DNA of 64,000 nt from Salminus brasiliensis (lineage: Eukaryota > Chordata > Actinopteri > Characiformes > Bryconidae), in NCBI RefSeq assembly GCF_030463535.1, contig NC_132892.1, forward strand, positions 30,648,936 through 30,712,935, in the 5' to 3' direction. The notes under the pieces are model-generated. The model was not told where the DNA came from and searched no databases. It worked only from the letters and a program-made list of their open reading frames with translations. This document shows positions 1 to 29,760 of the stretch, piece by piece. Every line of letters starts with the position of its first letter. The stretch's first letter is position 1. A program made the position numbers and the translations under genes.

Positions 1-620
1 ATATATATACAGTAAGTCATTACAACAAGTATTATTTATTATGATTCATCGATTTAATTAAACTACAGTTCCATTCATTGAAAAATGATTCAGTGAATCA
101 TGAAGTCTCGGATTTCACCTCTATTTGAATCAGCTATATTAAATGATTCAGAAGGATACTAAAATATCCTAAAATATAAAACATATCTTAAAATACATAA
201 AATATATAGACAGTAAGTCATTACAACAATTATTATTTATTATGATTCATCGATTTAATTAAACTACAGTTCCATACATTGAAAAATGATTCAGTGAATC
301 ATGAAGTCTCAGATTTCACCTCTATTTGAATCAGCTACGTTCGTACGATTCAGAATCATACTAAAAAATACTAAAAGTACTTTCAATGCACAAAGTTCAA
401 TAGTAAAATATATACAGTAAGTCATATAGACAATATTTTTACATTTGAAAAGCAGGAATTTGCGATTCAATTAGATTATGATTCGATTTAATTCACCTAC
501 AATCCCATTCATTGGAAAATGATTCAGTGAATCATGAAGTCTCAGATTTCACCACTATTTGAATGAGCTATGTTTATACGATTCAGAATCATACTAAACT
601 ATAAATAAAAGCATAAAAGT
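1..620. repeat. ~200-bp tandem repeat, three copies
   Basis: Three degenerate copies begin near 1, 205 and 408. Each contains acagtaagtcat, then a gatttaatt block, then the palindromic core atgattcagtgaatcat, then gatttcacc and a ctatttgaat block. The array runs off the left edge of the window, so its true size is unknown. No coding potential is seen. Confidence 0.85.
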
Positions 621-1318
621 ACTAAACATAATGCATAAAAGTACGGTTGTGAAAAAATAAAAAAATATATTTACGTTTAAAAAATTATACATAAATTTTA
701 TTGCAGTCGAAAATAAGTGCTCCCTTTATTAAATAATATTCAAATGAATTATTATTGATTCTAACATCTCATCTAAAAATCTAAGATCCTCCTGAATTGC
801 AGTGATAAACTGGACCCATGTTGACCCACCTGTAATCGTCCACATGTGCTCCAGTCAGTGGTGGTCTTTAGAGGGGCTTGGTTAGCTGAGTGAGGTGACA
901 GGTTTGGGGTTGGGGTGAAGTTCTGCGGGACAGTAGAGCTCCACTGTATATTTTCTTTGGCTCTTATGTGAGGCAGTAGTGTTAATATTGTCGTGTTTAA
1001 TGTTGGGAGGCATGTGAGGTGAAATGCAGTGCTGTTTAACTTATTAAAATATTATGCAAATGCTGTGTGTTAATGAGAATGTGTTAATTGGCTGTGTGGT
1101 ACTCAAATAAAATAAAGGTTTGATTTTGCAAATCATGTTTTTTTTATTATATAGTTGTGATGTGTGATCCATTAGCAACCTGACATGTTTTGAGGTGTGT
1201 TCGGGATGATTTATGGAGCTATGCAGTTTGCCCCATGCTAGCAAGTAGGCACATTAGCCTTGTAGCCTAAAACAACCATAGACACTAAAATGTCTTGGGT
1301 GAATGTCTTGGCCTTATT
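621..1318. other. Intergenic, no gene seen
   Basis: AT-rich DNA. The short open frames on both strands have no recognisable protein content and no splice context. No RNA gene is seen. Confidence 0.6.
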
Positions 1319-1677
1319 ACCACCATGCTGCCTAATGCCAGGCGTGGCCTAGAGGGGTATAAATAAAGCCCCCCAACATTGAGAAGCTGTGGAGCAGTGG
1401 AGGAACTGTGTTCTCTGGAATAATGGATGGTGGAGCTCCATCTACTTCTTTTAATGGGATGAGTTGGGAATGAGGTTGGTTGGAGATCATCAAACATCTC
1501 AACCTTGCCACTGAGTGCAATCAAATCCTCCACACCAGCTAGTAGAAAGCCTTCTTATCTGCACAGTAGAGACGGTTACTCCAACAAAAGCAGGAGAAAC
1601 TCTTTTTAATACTCTTGATTTCTAAAGAAACGAACTAAATGAATGAGCAGGTGTCCCAATACTTTTGTCCCTGTGTT
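1319..1677 (-). mobile_element. MITE family A, truncated copy
   Basis: Minus-strand copy of the commonest dispersed element in the window. It carries the internal blocks gtggagcagtgg and ttactccaacaaaagcagg and ends with the terminal motif cccaatacttttgtcc. The other terminus is missing. Confidence 0.85.
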
Positions 1678-2860
1678 ATATATTAGTATGAGTGTCTACA
1701 CAGGTTTGATCTTTGAGTGATAAACAACAGTCAGGATTGCTCCATTCTCCTGGAAAAGGACTTTGCCTACCATCCAAGGCCAACGCCCGTATGACTAATC
1801 AGTCTTAAAGGGCCGGACGCCTGCCTGCAGGCCGAGAAATGCATGAGTTCAGGTCAGTACTTTAAAAAAGAGGTCATTGTGACTTACCTGTGCACTTGAG
1901 GATATGAAGAGGGATTTTCCATTGATTTCCATTCAGAGTGGTTCGGTCACTGTTATTCACAGTGGTGGTGAAAAGAGCCAGACGTCTGAGACGCTGTTTT
2001 ATCATAGGTTAGAGGGGTTTTGCCTAAAATATATTTCTTATGCGTTAATGGTGGAAGGACACATGCAGGGTGTTGTTCGGCAAAGTAGTTCTGTAATATG
2101 TTTTTTTAATTATTTTTGATATTTGATACTATTTTAACATCATCATTATCGTTACATAGAAACCCCAGAAGACACATTCTGGTGGTGGAGCTTCACCGAT
2201 GGGTTTGGATGGTAAAGAAACAGCTATATTTGTGTCGTAGCCATGGCAGCGCCTGGTTCCCATCACCACCACTGTAGAGAAATCAGTAAGATTCAGTAAG
2301 TTTCTCCTCAGTGAATCATTTCCCACCAAACCCCGCTCTAAATGAGTGTTCACGTCTCTCTGCTGAGGCTCAGACTTCCTGAAAGCTTAGTGGAATTCCC
2401 CTTTAAGAAGAGCTGGTAGAAATGGGAAGAGCTTGCTGTGCTGAAACAGCTCGATTAGAAGAAGGGTGCAGGGTTTGATCGAGGTGGCAGTTATTAGGGG
2501 TCTTGGCTCTCATTCGTGGAATCGAAAAATTGGAGTAATTGTTGTACAAATAAAATTTTAATTATTAAATAATTAAATAAGTAAAGTTTATTTAAATAAA
2601 ATAAATAAATTAATACAATTACAATTACAATTAAATAATCATGAACTCCATTGGTGGAACTCCAGGGTTCTGATTATGCCCCTTTGTCTCCATCTGCTGG
2701 TCAGAGTAGGGTTGGTAACTCATGAGCTGGGACCTGTGTCATTGCTAATCAATCAAATAACTGGAGTTGCTGGAATATAGCTTTTATTAATGATGTACAA
2801 AAAAACCAAAAACAGAAACAGGCAGAAATAAAAGGAGCAAAAGCATTTCTAGTGCCCACA
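1678..2860. other. Intergenic, no gene seen
   Basis: Unique-looking AT-rich sequence. A run of aataaat/aattaaat low complexity lies at about 2540-2640. No conserved protein or RNA gene is visible. Confidence 0.55.
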
Positions 2861-3105
2861 AAATAATATCTTAAGGCCACAAGATAAAATAATGTTTTTT
2901 ATTATATGTAAGATTATATTTGGCTTCAATATATTATCTATACGACCTTGTGATCCCCATATCATATCGCTGTCTCATTGCTTGGATTATTTATCTTGTG
3001 GCCTCAATATACCGTGCCATTAATATGTTATCTTGAGTAAATGTAATAATGCTAAATGCCTCAATAAAGAATTATTATATTACTTTATGACCTCAATATC
3101 GTCAC

Positions 3106-3330
3106 TGTCCATGAATCTCCAAAACAGCAAGTTTACGGGAGGAGGAAAAAACCTTCTGAACTTTCAACGGACGTCAGTGTAGAAAGATTTTGAAGTCACT
3201 TTAGAGCATTTCTATTGGTCCATTCATCCAGAAATATTGACACAGTGTACAGAGCAGCTATAGGGTTCAAAGGATGGAGGAAACTCAATGTTTTTCATTG
3301 GACAGCAGCAATATATTATATTGTGGCATT
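3106..3330 (+). repeat. Dispersed repeat with 'aatctccaaaacagcaa' block
   Basis: The sequence atctccaaaa(a/c)(t/c)(a/g)gcaa followed by a ttacggga-like, A-rich stretch recurs at 10523-10575 and 21944-21985. A related flank ending in a 'ctattggtcc' motif recurs in reverse sense near 44200. It is an unclassified interspersed repeat lying inside the degenerate start of the next minisatellite. Confidence 0.55.
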
Positions 3331-3399
3331 CATAAAAAATGGACTCAATATATTGTACCTCATTATATTATCTAATGGCATAAAAAAGCCTCTTGACCT

Positions 3400-4490
3400 G
3401 ACATATTAAATGTTTTTTGCAATATATTACTTTATGACCTTTATTTTTTAGTAGCCTTAATATATTATATTGTGACATCCATATATTTATTATATCTATA
3501 TCATCTTGAGGCTTCAATATATTATCTTGTGGCCTCAATATATTTTTCATGGCCTAAATAGGCTATATTATCTTGTGGCCTCAATATATTTTTTCATGGC
3601 CTACATAGGCTATATTATTTTGTGCCCTGAATATATTATCTTGTGCCCTCAATAAATTTTTCATGGCCTAAATAGGCTTTATTATCTTGTGCCCTAAATA
3701 TATTATCTTGTGCCCTCAATAAATTTTTCATGGCCTAAATAGGCTTTATTATCTTGTGCCCTAAATATATTATCTTGTGCCCTCAATATATTTTTTCATG
3801 GCCTACATAGGCTATATTATTTTGTGCCCTGAATATATTATCTTGTGCCCTCAATATATATATTGTGGCCTCAATATATTTTTTCATGGCCTACATAGGC
3901 TATATTATTTTGTGCCCTAAATATATTATCTTGTGGCCTCAATATATTTTTTCATTGCCTAAATAGGCTTTATTATCTTGTGCCCTGAATATATTATCTT
4001 GTGCCCTCAATATATTTTTTCATGGCCTACATAGGCTATATTATTTTGTGCCCTAAATATATTATCTTGTGGCCTCAATATATTTTTTCATTGCCTAAAT
4101 AGGCTATATTATCTTGTGGCCTCAATATATTTTTTCATGGCCTAAATAGGCTATATTATCTTGTGCCCTCACTATATTTTCCATGGCCTAAATAGGCTTT
4201 ATTATCTTGTGCTCTCATTATATGATCTTGTGGCCTCAATATATTTTTTCATGTCCCAAATAGGCTATATTATCTTGTGCACTCAATATATTTTTTCATG
4301 GCCTAAATCTTATGCCCTCAATATATTATCTCAATATATTATCTTGTGCCTTCAATATATTATCTTGTGGCCTCAATATATTTTTTCATGGCCTAAATCT
4401 TGTGCCCTCAATATATTATCTTGTGCCCTCAATATATTATCTTGTGCCCTCAATATATTATCTTGTGCCCTCAGTGTGTATCATCGTGCG
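3400..4490. repeat. Minisatellite, ~20-bp unit with ~60-bp higher-order unit
   Basis: Tandem copies of a ~20-bp unit built on tattatcttgtgccctcaa, with variants ending ggcctcaa. They are organised through most of the array into a ~60-bp higher-order repeat that adds catggcctaaataggc. Degenerate single units extend back to about 2860. The last units (4400-4475) are nearly pure 20-mers. Confidence 0.92.
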
Positions 4491-4556
4491 GCCATAACTT
4501 AATAAAGACAACTACCAGGTAAACCTTCGGCACCTTGAGTTTAACCTACATAAACA

Positions 4557-4608
4557 AACGAAATAAATAAATAATAGTAATAATAATAGTAATAATAATA
4601 GTAATAAA
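4557..4608. repeat. AAT/AGT trinucleotide microsatellite
   Basis: Repeated aataat and agtaat triplets directly upstream of the tnpo2 CpG island. Confidence 0.85.
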
Positions 4609-4639
4609 TTATTTGTTTTGTTTTTATTTTCTTCAGAAA

Positions 4640-4933
4640 AAACAGAAGCGTTTTGCTCGGCGGCTGCGCGGGAAGTCGAGTCACGCAGCTACGGCGGCCG
4701 AACGAGTTCAAATCCCCGCGGCGGAAACGAGGAGGCGCCGGGCAGAGAATAACAAACCCCTCAGATTAACCGGGGAAAAGCCCAAAACGCTGCACAAAGG
4801 CACCCCAGCGTATCTCAAACCGCCATAGCTTTAACCTGCAGTCCGACATCCGCCGATAGGGCGGGACATACCAGGCGAAAGAGGCTGAAAAGAAGACGAA
4901 AAAGGAGGAAACTCGGCGCGCTGACCGCAGCAG
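4640..4933 (+). other. tnpo2 exon 1, 5'UTR (left end approximate)
   Basis: GC-rich stretch ending in a strong donor, cagcag|gtaagag, at 4933/4934. It contains no ATG, as expected of an untranslated leader. It would join the acceptor at 7380 and give caggATGg (A at -3, G at +4) around the tnpo2 start. The 5' limit is inferred only from where the CpG-rich sequence starts. Confidence 0.65.
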
Positions 4934-5360
4934 GTAAGAGGCGCTTTGGCGGCACTTTCAACGTGTTAGCCGTCGCCCCGCTAGCGCTGCCCCGGCGCTC
5001 CCCCGGCGCTCCCCCGGCGCTCCTCCTTACACAGGAAGGCCGACCAGTGCGATTCAAGGTGTCCCGGCGTGTCTCTCCCGTGTCCTTGTCGCTCCGTGTC
5101 CAGTTGTGTCCCTAGCTCGGCGTCGCAGCACTATCGCCTGGGTTTGTTTTGGCACATTTGCGCTGCAGGGACGTGAAACCGCAGCTTAGCCGCTTTAGCT
5201 AAAGGCGGAATGAGGCCGCTTACGCAAAAACGACGACGGCTGACCCCGTCCCCGTCTATCTGCTGACCCCTACACCCGCCCGCGGCCGGACCTGCCCTGA
5301 GAAGCGTGGCTAGCCAGTGCTAACAGTGACCGCCTGCCCGGGAGGATCACCCCTTCCCCC
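4640..5360 (+). promoter_or_regulatory. CpG island, tnpo2 promoter region
   Basis: Abrupt change from AT-rich DNA to dense CpG sequence (gcggctgcgcggg, ccccgcggcgg, ctcggcgcgctg). A GC-box-like gggcggg lies at about 4860. The island contains the donor of a likely first exon. A four-fold repeat of ccccggcgctc lies at 4989-5025. There is no TATA box near the inferred start, as is common for housekeeping genes. The exact transcription start cannot be read from sequence. Confidence 0.8.
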
Positions 5361-5394
5361 CCCCCGATAGCTAGCGCCAGCTAGCTAGCTAATA

Positions 5395-6130
5395 GCTACA
5401 TACTTGTTGCTAAGCTAACCTGACACTAACAATACTTGTTGCTATGCTAGCGCTACCTTAGTGCAATACGTGATGCTACGCTGGCATGGCACGTTACCGT
5501 AGCAACATTTAGCTGCTGTAACGCTGAACCTTGTTGCTAAGCCGGGCAACATCACTGTGGTGGTAACGTTACTTGTTGCTAAGTGAACGTCACCGTAGCA
5601 GTAATGTAAGCCAATATCACCGTAGGGTTGACGTTACTGGTTGCTATGCCAACTTTACTTGTTGCTAAGCCAACCTTACCGTAGTTAACCTTAGTTAAGG
5701 TGGGGTTAATGTTAATTGTTACTGTTGCAGCTTTACTTGTTGCTAAAAGCAGTAACAGTACTTGTTGCTAAGCCGACATCACCATAGCAGTAATGTAACT
5801 CGTTGCTATGCCAGCATTACTTGCTGTTAAGACAGCATCGCCGTGATGGTAGTGTTACTTGTTGCCAAGCCATCTTGACTTTAGCAGTAATGTGACTTGT
5901 CGCAATGCCAACATTAGTTGTTGCTAAGCCATCACGGTGGTAGTAACTTTACTCGTTGCTAAGCCATCGAGACTTTAGCAGTAATGTAACTTGTTGGTAT
6001 GCCAACATTACTTGCTGCTAAGACAGCATCGCCACAATGGTAGTGATACTTGTTGCCAAGCCAACGGACCCATAGCAGTAATGTAACGTGTTGCTATGCC
6101 GTAGTTAAAGTAGGGTTAATGTTGCTTGTT
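5395..6130. repeat. Degenerate tandem repeat, tnpo2 intron 1
   Basis: The motif cttgttgctaagcc with paired blocks caccgtagcagtaatgt and gctatgccaacatta recurs about every 60-70 bases from the CpG-island edge onward. Units are diverged and vary in length, so this is an old array. Confidence 0.8.
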
Positions 6131-6156
6131 ACTATACTCGTACCCTGAAGAGCCGG

Positions 6157-6235
6157 AGTGGATCCCCCAGGGTGGATCCCCCAGGGTGGATCCCCCAGGG
6201 TGGATCCCCCAGGGTGGATCCCTCAGGGTGGATCC
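6157..6235. repeat. GGATCC-containing 14-bp array
   Basis: Six near-identical units of cagggtggatccccc. The unit carries the palindrome ggatcc. It is the left flank of the foldback at 6258-6431. Confidence 0.9.
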
Positions 6236-6257
6236 GGCTCTCTAGGTTATGAAAGCA

Positions 6258-6431
6258 GAGGTCGTGAGTGGGCTAACAATATGCCCAACTGCACCCAACT
6301 CTCCCCCCGGAGCGGATCCCCCCCGGAGCGGATCCCCCCGGAGTGGATCCCCTCGGAGCGGATCCCCCCTGAGCACCATCAGAGAAAGTGTTTGGTGCGG
6401 TTAGGCATACTGTTAGCCCACTCAGGTCCTC
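6258..6431. repeat. Foldback (inverted repeat) with a GGATCC array in its loop
   Basis: The left arm (6258-6297, containing gagtgggctaacaatatgcc) is an imperfect reverse complement of the right arm (6389-6431, containing ggcatactgttagcccactc). The arms are about 40 bp and roughly 80% matched. The loop holds four units of cccggagcggatccc (6308-6370). No target-site duplication is clear, so its class is unknown. Confidence 0.75.
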
Positions 6432-7290
6432 TCTAAACCACACAAGGCAAAAACACTCGCTTTGCGTGCAGCGAGGGCGAAACTCACTCCCGCTGTTTGG
6501 GACGAGACCGATACGGCCGTCACTTTTACTAGATTATGAACGTTTGATCCAATATGAAAGGTGCTGATCCAAAATCAGACAGGCGAGGGTCAAACCCGGA
6601 GCTGTGGTAACCATGACAGAAGGGCTGAGGCTAAATCGGAAAAAGGCCGGAGCAACAAACTCGCAGGAGATAAACAGGGGAAGGTCGGAGTCGTGCTGTG
6701 GGGAGAGCTTAAGCAGCACAGCTGATGAGCTTCAGGGGCACGTTCCAAAACTCTGGCGTTCAGGCCTAGTCCTGATTGGCCGGAGAGGAGTCTGGGAAGT
6801 TGAGTACATACACAAGGACTGACGGAAACACCGCACAATGCGATGTTGGGCCACCCTAAATCACCGCAGGGTTAATTCTTTCACCGGACAGCCCTAATAA
6901 AACGGGCCGGGCTATTTTTTTTAGACATTAAGGCCTTTATTAGTATAGGAAATCTATCGCCCCCCCCCAAACCTTCTTGAGAAGAAGCCAGAGCCTCACC
7001 TGCTTCTCATCGTCCTCTCTTCTCGCAGTACCCGGTTCTGATGTGCAGCGTATGCCATTGCAGTGTGTGTGTTTTATTTATTATTTCCTTTTCCTTCACC
7101 ATCCCGTTGCCTAGTCGGTTACGTTAGCGGCCAGCAGCAGTAGCTAGAGCTGTCAGTGTGTTCTTCCCGGGTTTTCCTGGGGCATGTTTCCTGTTGCATC
7201 GCTAGAGTCATGCTGATCATTTCGAGTAGAGTATCTGTGTAGCGCACTCATTCGTCCTCTGTGTGTTTCCGCCTGTCTGTTTTATTTTTC
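6432..7290. other. tnpo2 intron 1, right part
   Basis: No exon or repeat array is recognised. There is a C10 run at about 6960, and a (GT)n-rich stretch follows at 7295-7378 up to the exon 2 acceptor. Confidence 0.5.
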
Positions 7291-7381
7291 CACGTGTGTA
7301 CGTACGTGTGTGTGTGTCTGTGTGTGTGTCCTCGTTCTTCTGTCGTCCCGTGGTGCGTGTTTGTGTGTATGTGTGTGTAGG

Positions 7382-25977
<18,596 letters not shown>

Positions 25978-26018
25978 CCCCACCCTCCCGCACACACAGC
26001 ACAATCATGCGCTGTCAG

Positions 26019-26820
26019 GTGAGTCACATTGACCACTACCAGAGTGTTACAGTGGTGGGATTCATAGGATTGTGATCTTGCGCCATAAGGGTGACGCAGT
26101 TGCACCATATGCTTGATGTAGAATAAGGGCTGGTTCCTCCTCTCCACTGTTGATTACCCAAGACTGACTCATGCTGCACGTATAAGAAGGTTATGCAGCT
26201 TTACTCGCTGGCTACAGTTAATATTCATCATTAAGGTGAAATCTAGACCCTAATATTATTATTACCCTTTACACTTCTCCTCAAATGCTTAAACTGTGGC
26301 CTGGGGGTCTCGAGCTGTAATCCTGAGCCATGCTGCTTTGCCAGAGTCATGCTTCCATTGCTGCATGTGTGGAAGCTATCTGCTCCTGGCGCAGCATCTT
26401 CCCCTACGAGAAGGGCTCCTCGCTTGCAGAGCTGTTCCTGCTCTGTGAAATGCCATGACTTCAGAAAGCTCGGTTCTTCACTGCTTGAGTGTTTGCATCA
26501 AAGGAATATAAGGAAAACCAATACACTGATAAATCTCGATCCTACTGTTTTATAGAAATGCAAGCATCCACAGTTTGTGCAGAATTCTTCTATATGAAAG
26601 CAGACCAGCGATAATTAGCACCTCCCCTAAACGAGCCCAGATTCGGTCCTGGGTGCCGACTTGGAAATTCGGGGGAAATTTGAACAGCCTTAAGAGTCTC
26701 AGGCTTCTGCTTACATGAGTGACTGTCACAGCTCTATGTTCTTTAATTAGGTCTCAGCCCAATGTTGGATTTACTTGCATACATTATTTATTTATTTATT
26801 CTCTCTTTTTTTTCTTCCAG
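26019..26820 (+). other. tnpo2 3'UTR intron
   Basis: Strong donor ctgtcag|gtgagt 41 nt after the TAG and strong acceptor ttttttttcttccag at 26820. The distance is under the ~50-55 nt limit that normally triggers nonsense-mediated decay, so the spliced mRNA should be stable. No coding potential inside. Confidence 0.75.
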
Positions 26821-28535
26821 CTGAATCTTTAGGAGGGTTAACCGGGGGGGAACTCATCCATCTGTGTATTGCACTGCCCTGATCATGGGGGAGAGGGACG
26901 CGATTGGCCGCTCCGCCTGACGGACAGACCCCACGCCCTGTGTGTGTCCATAAGGGTGGGTGGGAGGGAGGGAGGGGGGAGGGGACTCCTCTAGTTAACT
27001 GTGGAATGCACCCAATCACGGGGAAACAAACCTAAAAAAAGAAAAACTTTTAGGGATAAACGACAGGTAGAGTAATGAGAGAGGAAATCGAAAGAGAAGG
27101 AGAGCGGGAGGGAGGTAGTAGGTTAAAAGGGAGGCTGCAGGTGTAATATCTGGGAATAGTAAGATAAGAGGCTGTACGGTAGGGAGGGACGCTAGACAGC
27201 GAACTGTAAAACGACAAAAAGAAAAAAACAAAAAAAACAAAAACAACCAACAAACAACGTTAAACTCCAGTCAGTCCCAGGCATTAAAAAAATGATAGAC
27301 TCTTGACAGATTCATTCGCAATAACTATGAACAGACAGCAGATGGCGCTGCTCTGGCGATAGCATAATCATACGTGAACACTGAGACTCAGATAGTTGGA
27401 ACGGATAGCTTTTCTTTTTGCTTTTTCTTTCTTTAATTCTTCGTAAGATAAAAATAAGACTTCCAGAACAAGAACAAACAGCGTAACGGTTAACTCTGTC
27501 TTTCGTTTAGTTCCGTGATTTCTTTCCGATTGATTTAGCACCGAACTTCGGATCATAGCACCTCGACAGACCGCAGTTAGGGCGCTCTTCTGCTTGCCGC
27601 GTCTCTGGTTTCTCTTCCCCAGTACTCGCGCTGGTTCGTTTATTCGTTTTTATTTCGTAACTTATCACACTTTCCGATACGTGGTTAGCTGCTCAGTAGT
27701 TTTTGTTTAGTTTTTGTTTTTTGTTTTCCCCCTCCCCTTCCTCTGGCTTGATCATCGTTTGTTTGTGAAACACATCACTGTTTAAACATTTAGTGGAAAT
27801 ACAGTCTTTAGAGTGAAATGGCAACAAAGTAGCGTATCGATCATGACTTGTGTTTGTATGCGAGTGTGTTTGTAACTGTTCGTGTTTGCGTATTTTTATT
27901 TTTTGCAATGTTGTTAATTTCATTTTTTGCATTGTCTGTCTGTGTCTGTGTGTGTGTTTGTGTGTGTATGTTATGCGTTAATAGGTTAAATGTTCTAAGG
28001 TACATTATTACACTTGACTCCTGGACCCCTATTGACCTGTAAACTGTGACCAACGTGTATGCGTGAGCGTGCTTACGAGTTTTTTGCGAATGCGTGCGTG
28101 TGCATGTGTGCATTTTTTTTGTGAGTGTGTGTGTGTGTGTGTGTGTGTTTGCCCGAGAGAAAGTATTTGTACTGATAACTATTGATGCCATATTGATATT
28201 TGATATGTAGTGAGTTAATCCTCTCATACAGCACACCACAACTATATCAGATCTAGTTTTACAAGATTACATTTCTTTTTTCCTATTTTTATTTTGCTGC
28301 TACTGCTGTTTTTGTTTTTGTTTTGTTTTTTTTTCATCAGTGAATTATAAATGCATCCATGAATAGAAGATATCGGTGGGGAAAAAGTAACATGATTTAA
28401 ATTGGAATGCTCTCGTTATGCACTTTTTTCCCCCCTTTGTTTTGTTTTTGTTTTTATTTTATTTATTATTTTTTTGTACAAGGATTTAATGCCGACAAAT
28501 TTACCAATTAAATACAACTGGTGGACTCATCTCTC
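26821..28535 (+). other. tnpo2 terminal 3'UTR exon
   Basis: Follows the acceptor at 26820. G-rich at first (26840-26990), then AU- and U-rich with tttgttttt runs, and no long frames. The right end is set by the polyadenylation signal and a GT/T-rich stretch after it. Confidence 0.65.
28507..28512 (+). other. tnpo2 polyadenylation signal ATTAAA
   Basis: Common variant hexamer in ccaattaaatac, after about 1.7 kb of AU-rich 3'UTR and before tgattgtgtc. It is the best candidate; another signal further on (aataaa at 28729) cannot be excluded. Confidence 0.6.
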
Positions 28536-28929
28536 GTCTTGATTGTGTCTCAGTTCAGACGTGGCACTGTCTATTTTGCTGTGAATAACAATGAAGTCGT
28601 TGAAGGCGGGAGGAAATATGAAATAACGGTAATGGTAAAGAAGTGTGTGTGCGGTGTGTTCATGTTTGTGTACATGCATTATGTGCACTGAGGTTCTGAA
28701 AGACAACAGAAAAACAACAACAACAACAAATAAACAGCAATCACAGGTTCTCTTTTCTCAACATTTCTTAAAATAAATAAATGATTAGTATCCAGTTAGA
28801 ATTCACTGTAAATCTCTCTTCCTTTTGCTGGTTTGTAGCTAGAAGCAGTTGAGTTAACCAGTCAGCTCAGTTTACAGCTGCACTCTCTTCGTACTGCCGC
28901 CACCAGCAACGCTCTCGGAGGAAACCACT

Positions 28930-29140
28930 ATGGACACCGCTCTGCTAGCCATGCGTCAGCTAGCAGGTGCTGGTGTCCTCTACCCACCCAGAGTAAGATC
29001 TGTTGTGCTCTTTCAGGCTCCGGCTGCTGATGGCAGGCAGCATGAACTGGGATTCGAACCAGTGATCATAGCAGCAACGCCTTGCTGCTGGACCACTCTG
29101 AGCCCTTCTGACCGATTTGGACGTGCTCTCTCGAGGTGCG
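28930..29140 (-). mobile_element. tRNA-derived SINE-like element
   Basis: Minus strand contains gtggtccagcagcaaggc (box-A-like) and ggttcgaatcccagttc (box-B-like), then a body ccatcagcagccgga. Related copies are at 29520-29625 and 31505-31635. It is not an intact tRNA: no foldable cloverleaf. Confidence 0.6.
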
Positions 29141-29519
29141 TCACTGTTTAAAGCGATGTTTGCTGGTGCAGGCCTCTGTTAGCTGATGTGGTGGAGGCAG
29201 GAATCTGGTAATGGTGCATTGCCGGTGGTTGGATAAGAGGTGGTGGCCGGCCTCACGTGTGTTGTGAGTGATTACCCTCCTCGTGGTGGTGGAAGCTAGT
29301 CTTTGCACCTCTCCACCACCCCGTCACATCCCTTTAACTCCCCTTTATCAAATCTCTCATTCCTGCCTCCCCTCATCAGACAGGGCGACTGGCTTCCTCA
29401 CAAGCAGACTCCACCTGAACTCCAGCCCGCAGATCTCTGCGTTGTCTCTCTCCTCACTTCACATAATCTCCTCCCCAATCATCATAAGCTGACGGCACAG
29501 TCCGAACTTTTTTTTGGGG

Positions 29520-29760
29520 GGGGAGAAATCAAGGTTCGAATCCATGGTCATGCTGCTTGCCATCAGCAACTGGAGTCAGACAGAGCACAGTTGGCCTTCC
29601 TCTCTCAGGAGTGGGTTCAAAAGGTCAAAGTTTTATTTGCCACATACACAGTTCTACACAGTCCAGCTAGCAGTGACCTGTCCGACGGTCTGCTTACATT
29701 AAAAACGACAGGGTGGAATATATAAAACAGAATGAGCAAAGCAGATATAAAATCACACAG
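29520..29760 (+). mobile_element. SINE-like copy with LINE-like tail
   Basis: Has ggttcgaatccatgg, then ttgccatcagcaactgga, then a different block around ttttatttgccacatacaca typical of fish retroelement 3' ends. Truncated at the 5' side. Confidence 0.5.

Noticed and set aside
4613-5057. Small open frames in the CpG island (71 and 80 codons)
   Set aside because: Arg/Ala/Pro-rich composition follows from GC content. They overlap a likely 5'UTR exon and its donor and match no family.
28930-29151. A tRNA gene, because of a ggttcgaatcc box
   Set aside because: The flanking sequence does not fold into an acceptor stem, and related copies occur nearby with different flanks, so it is a SINE.
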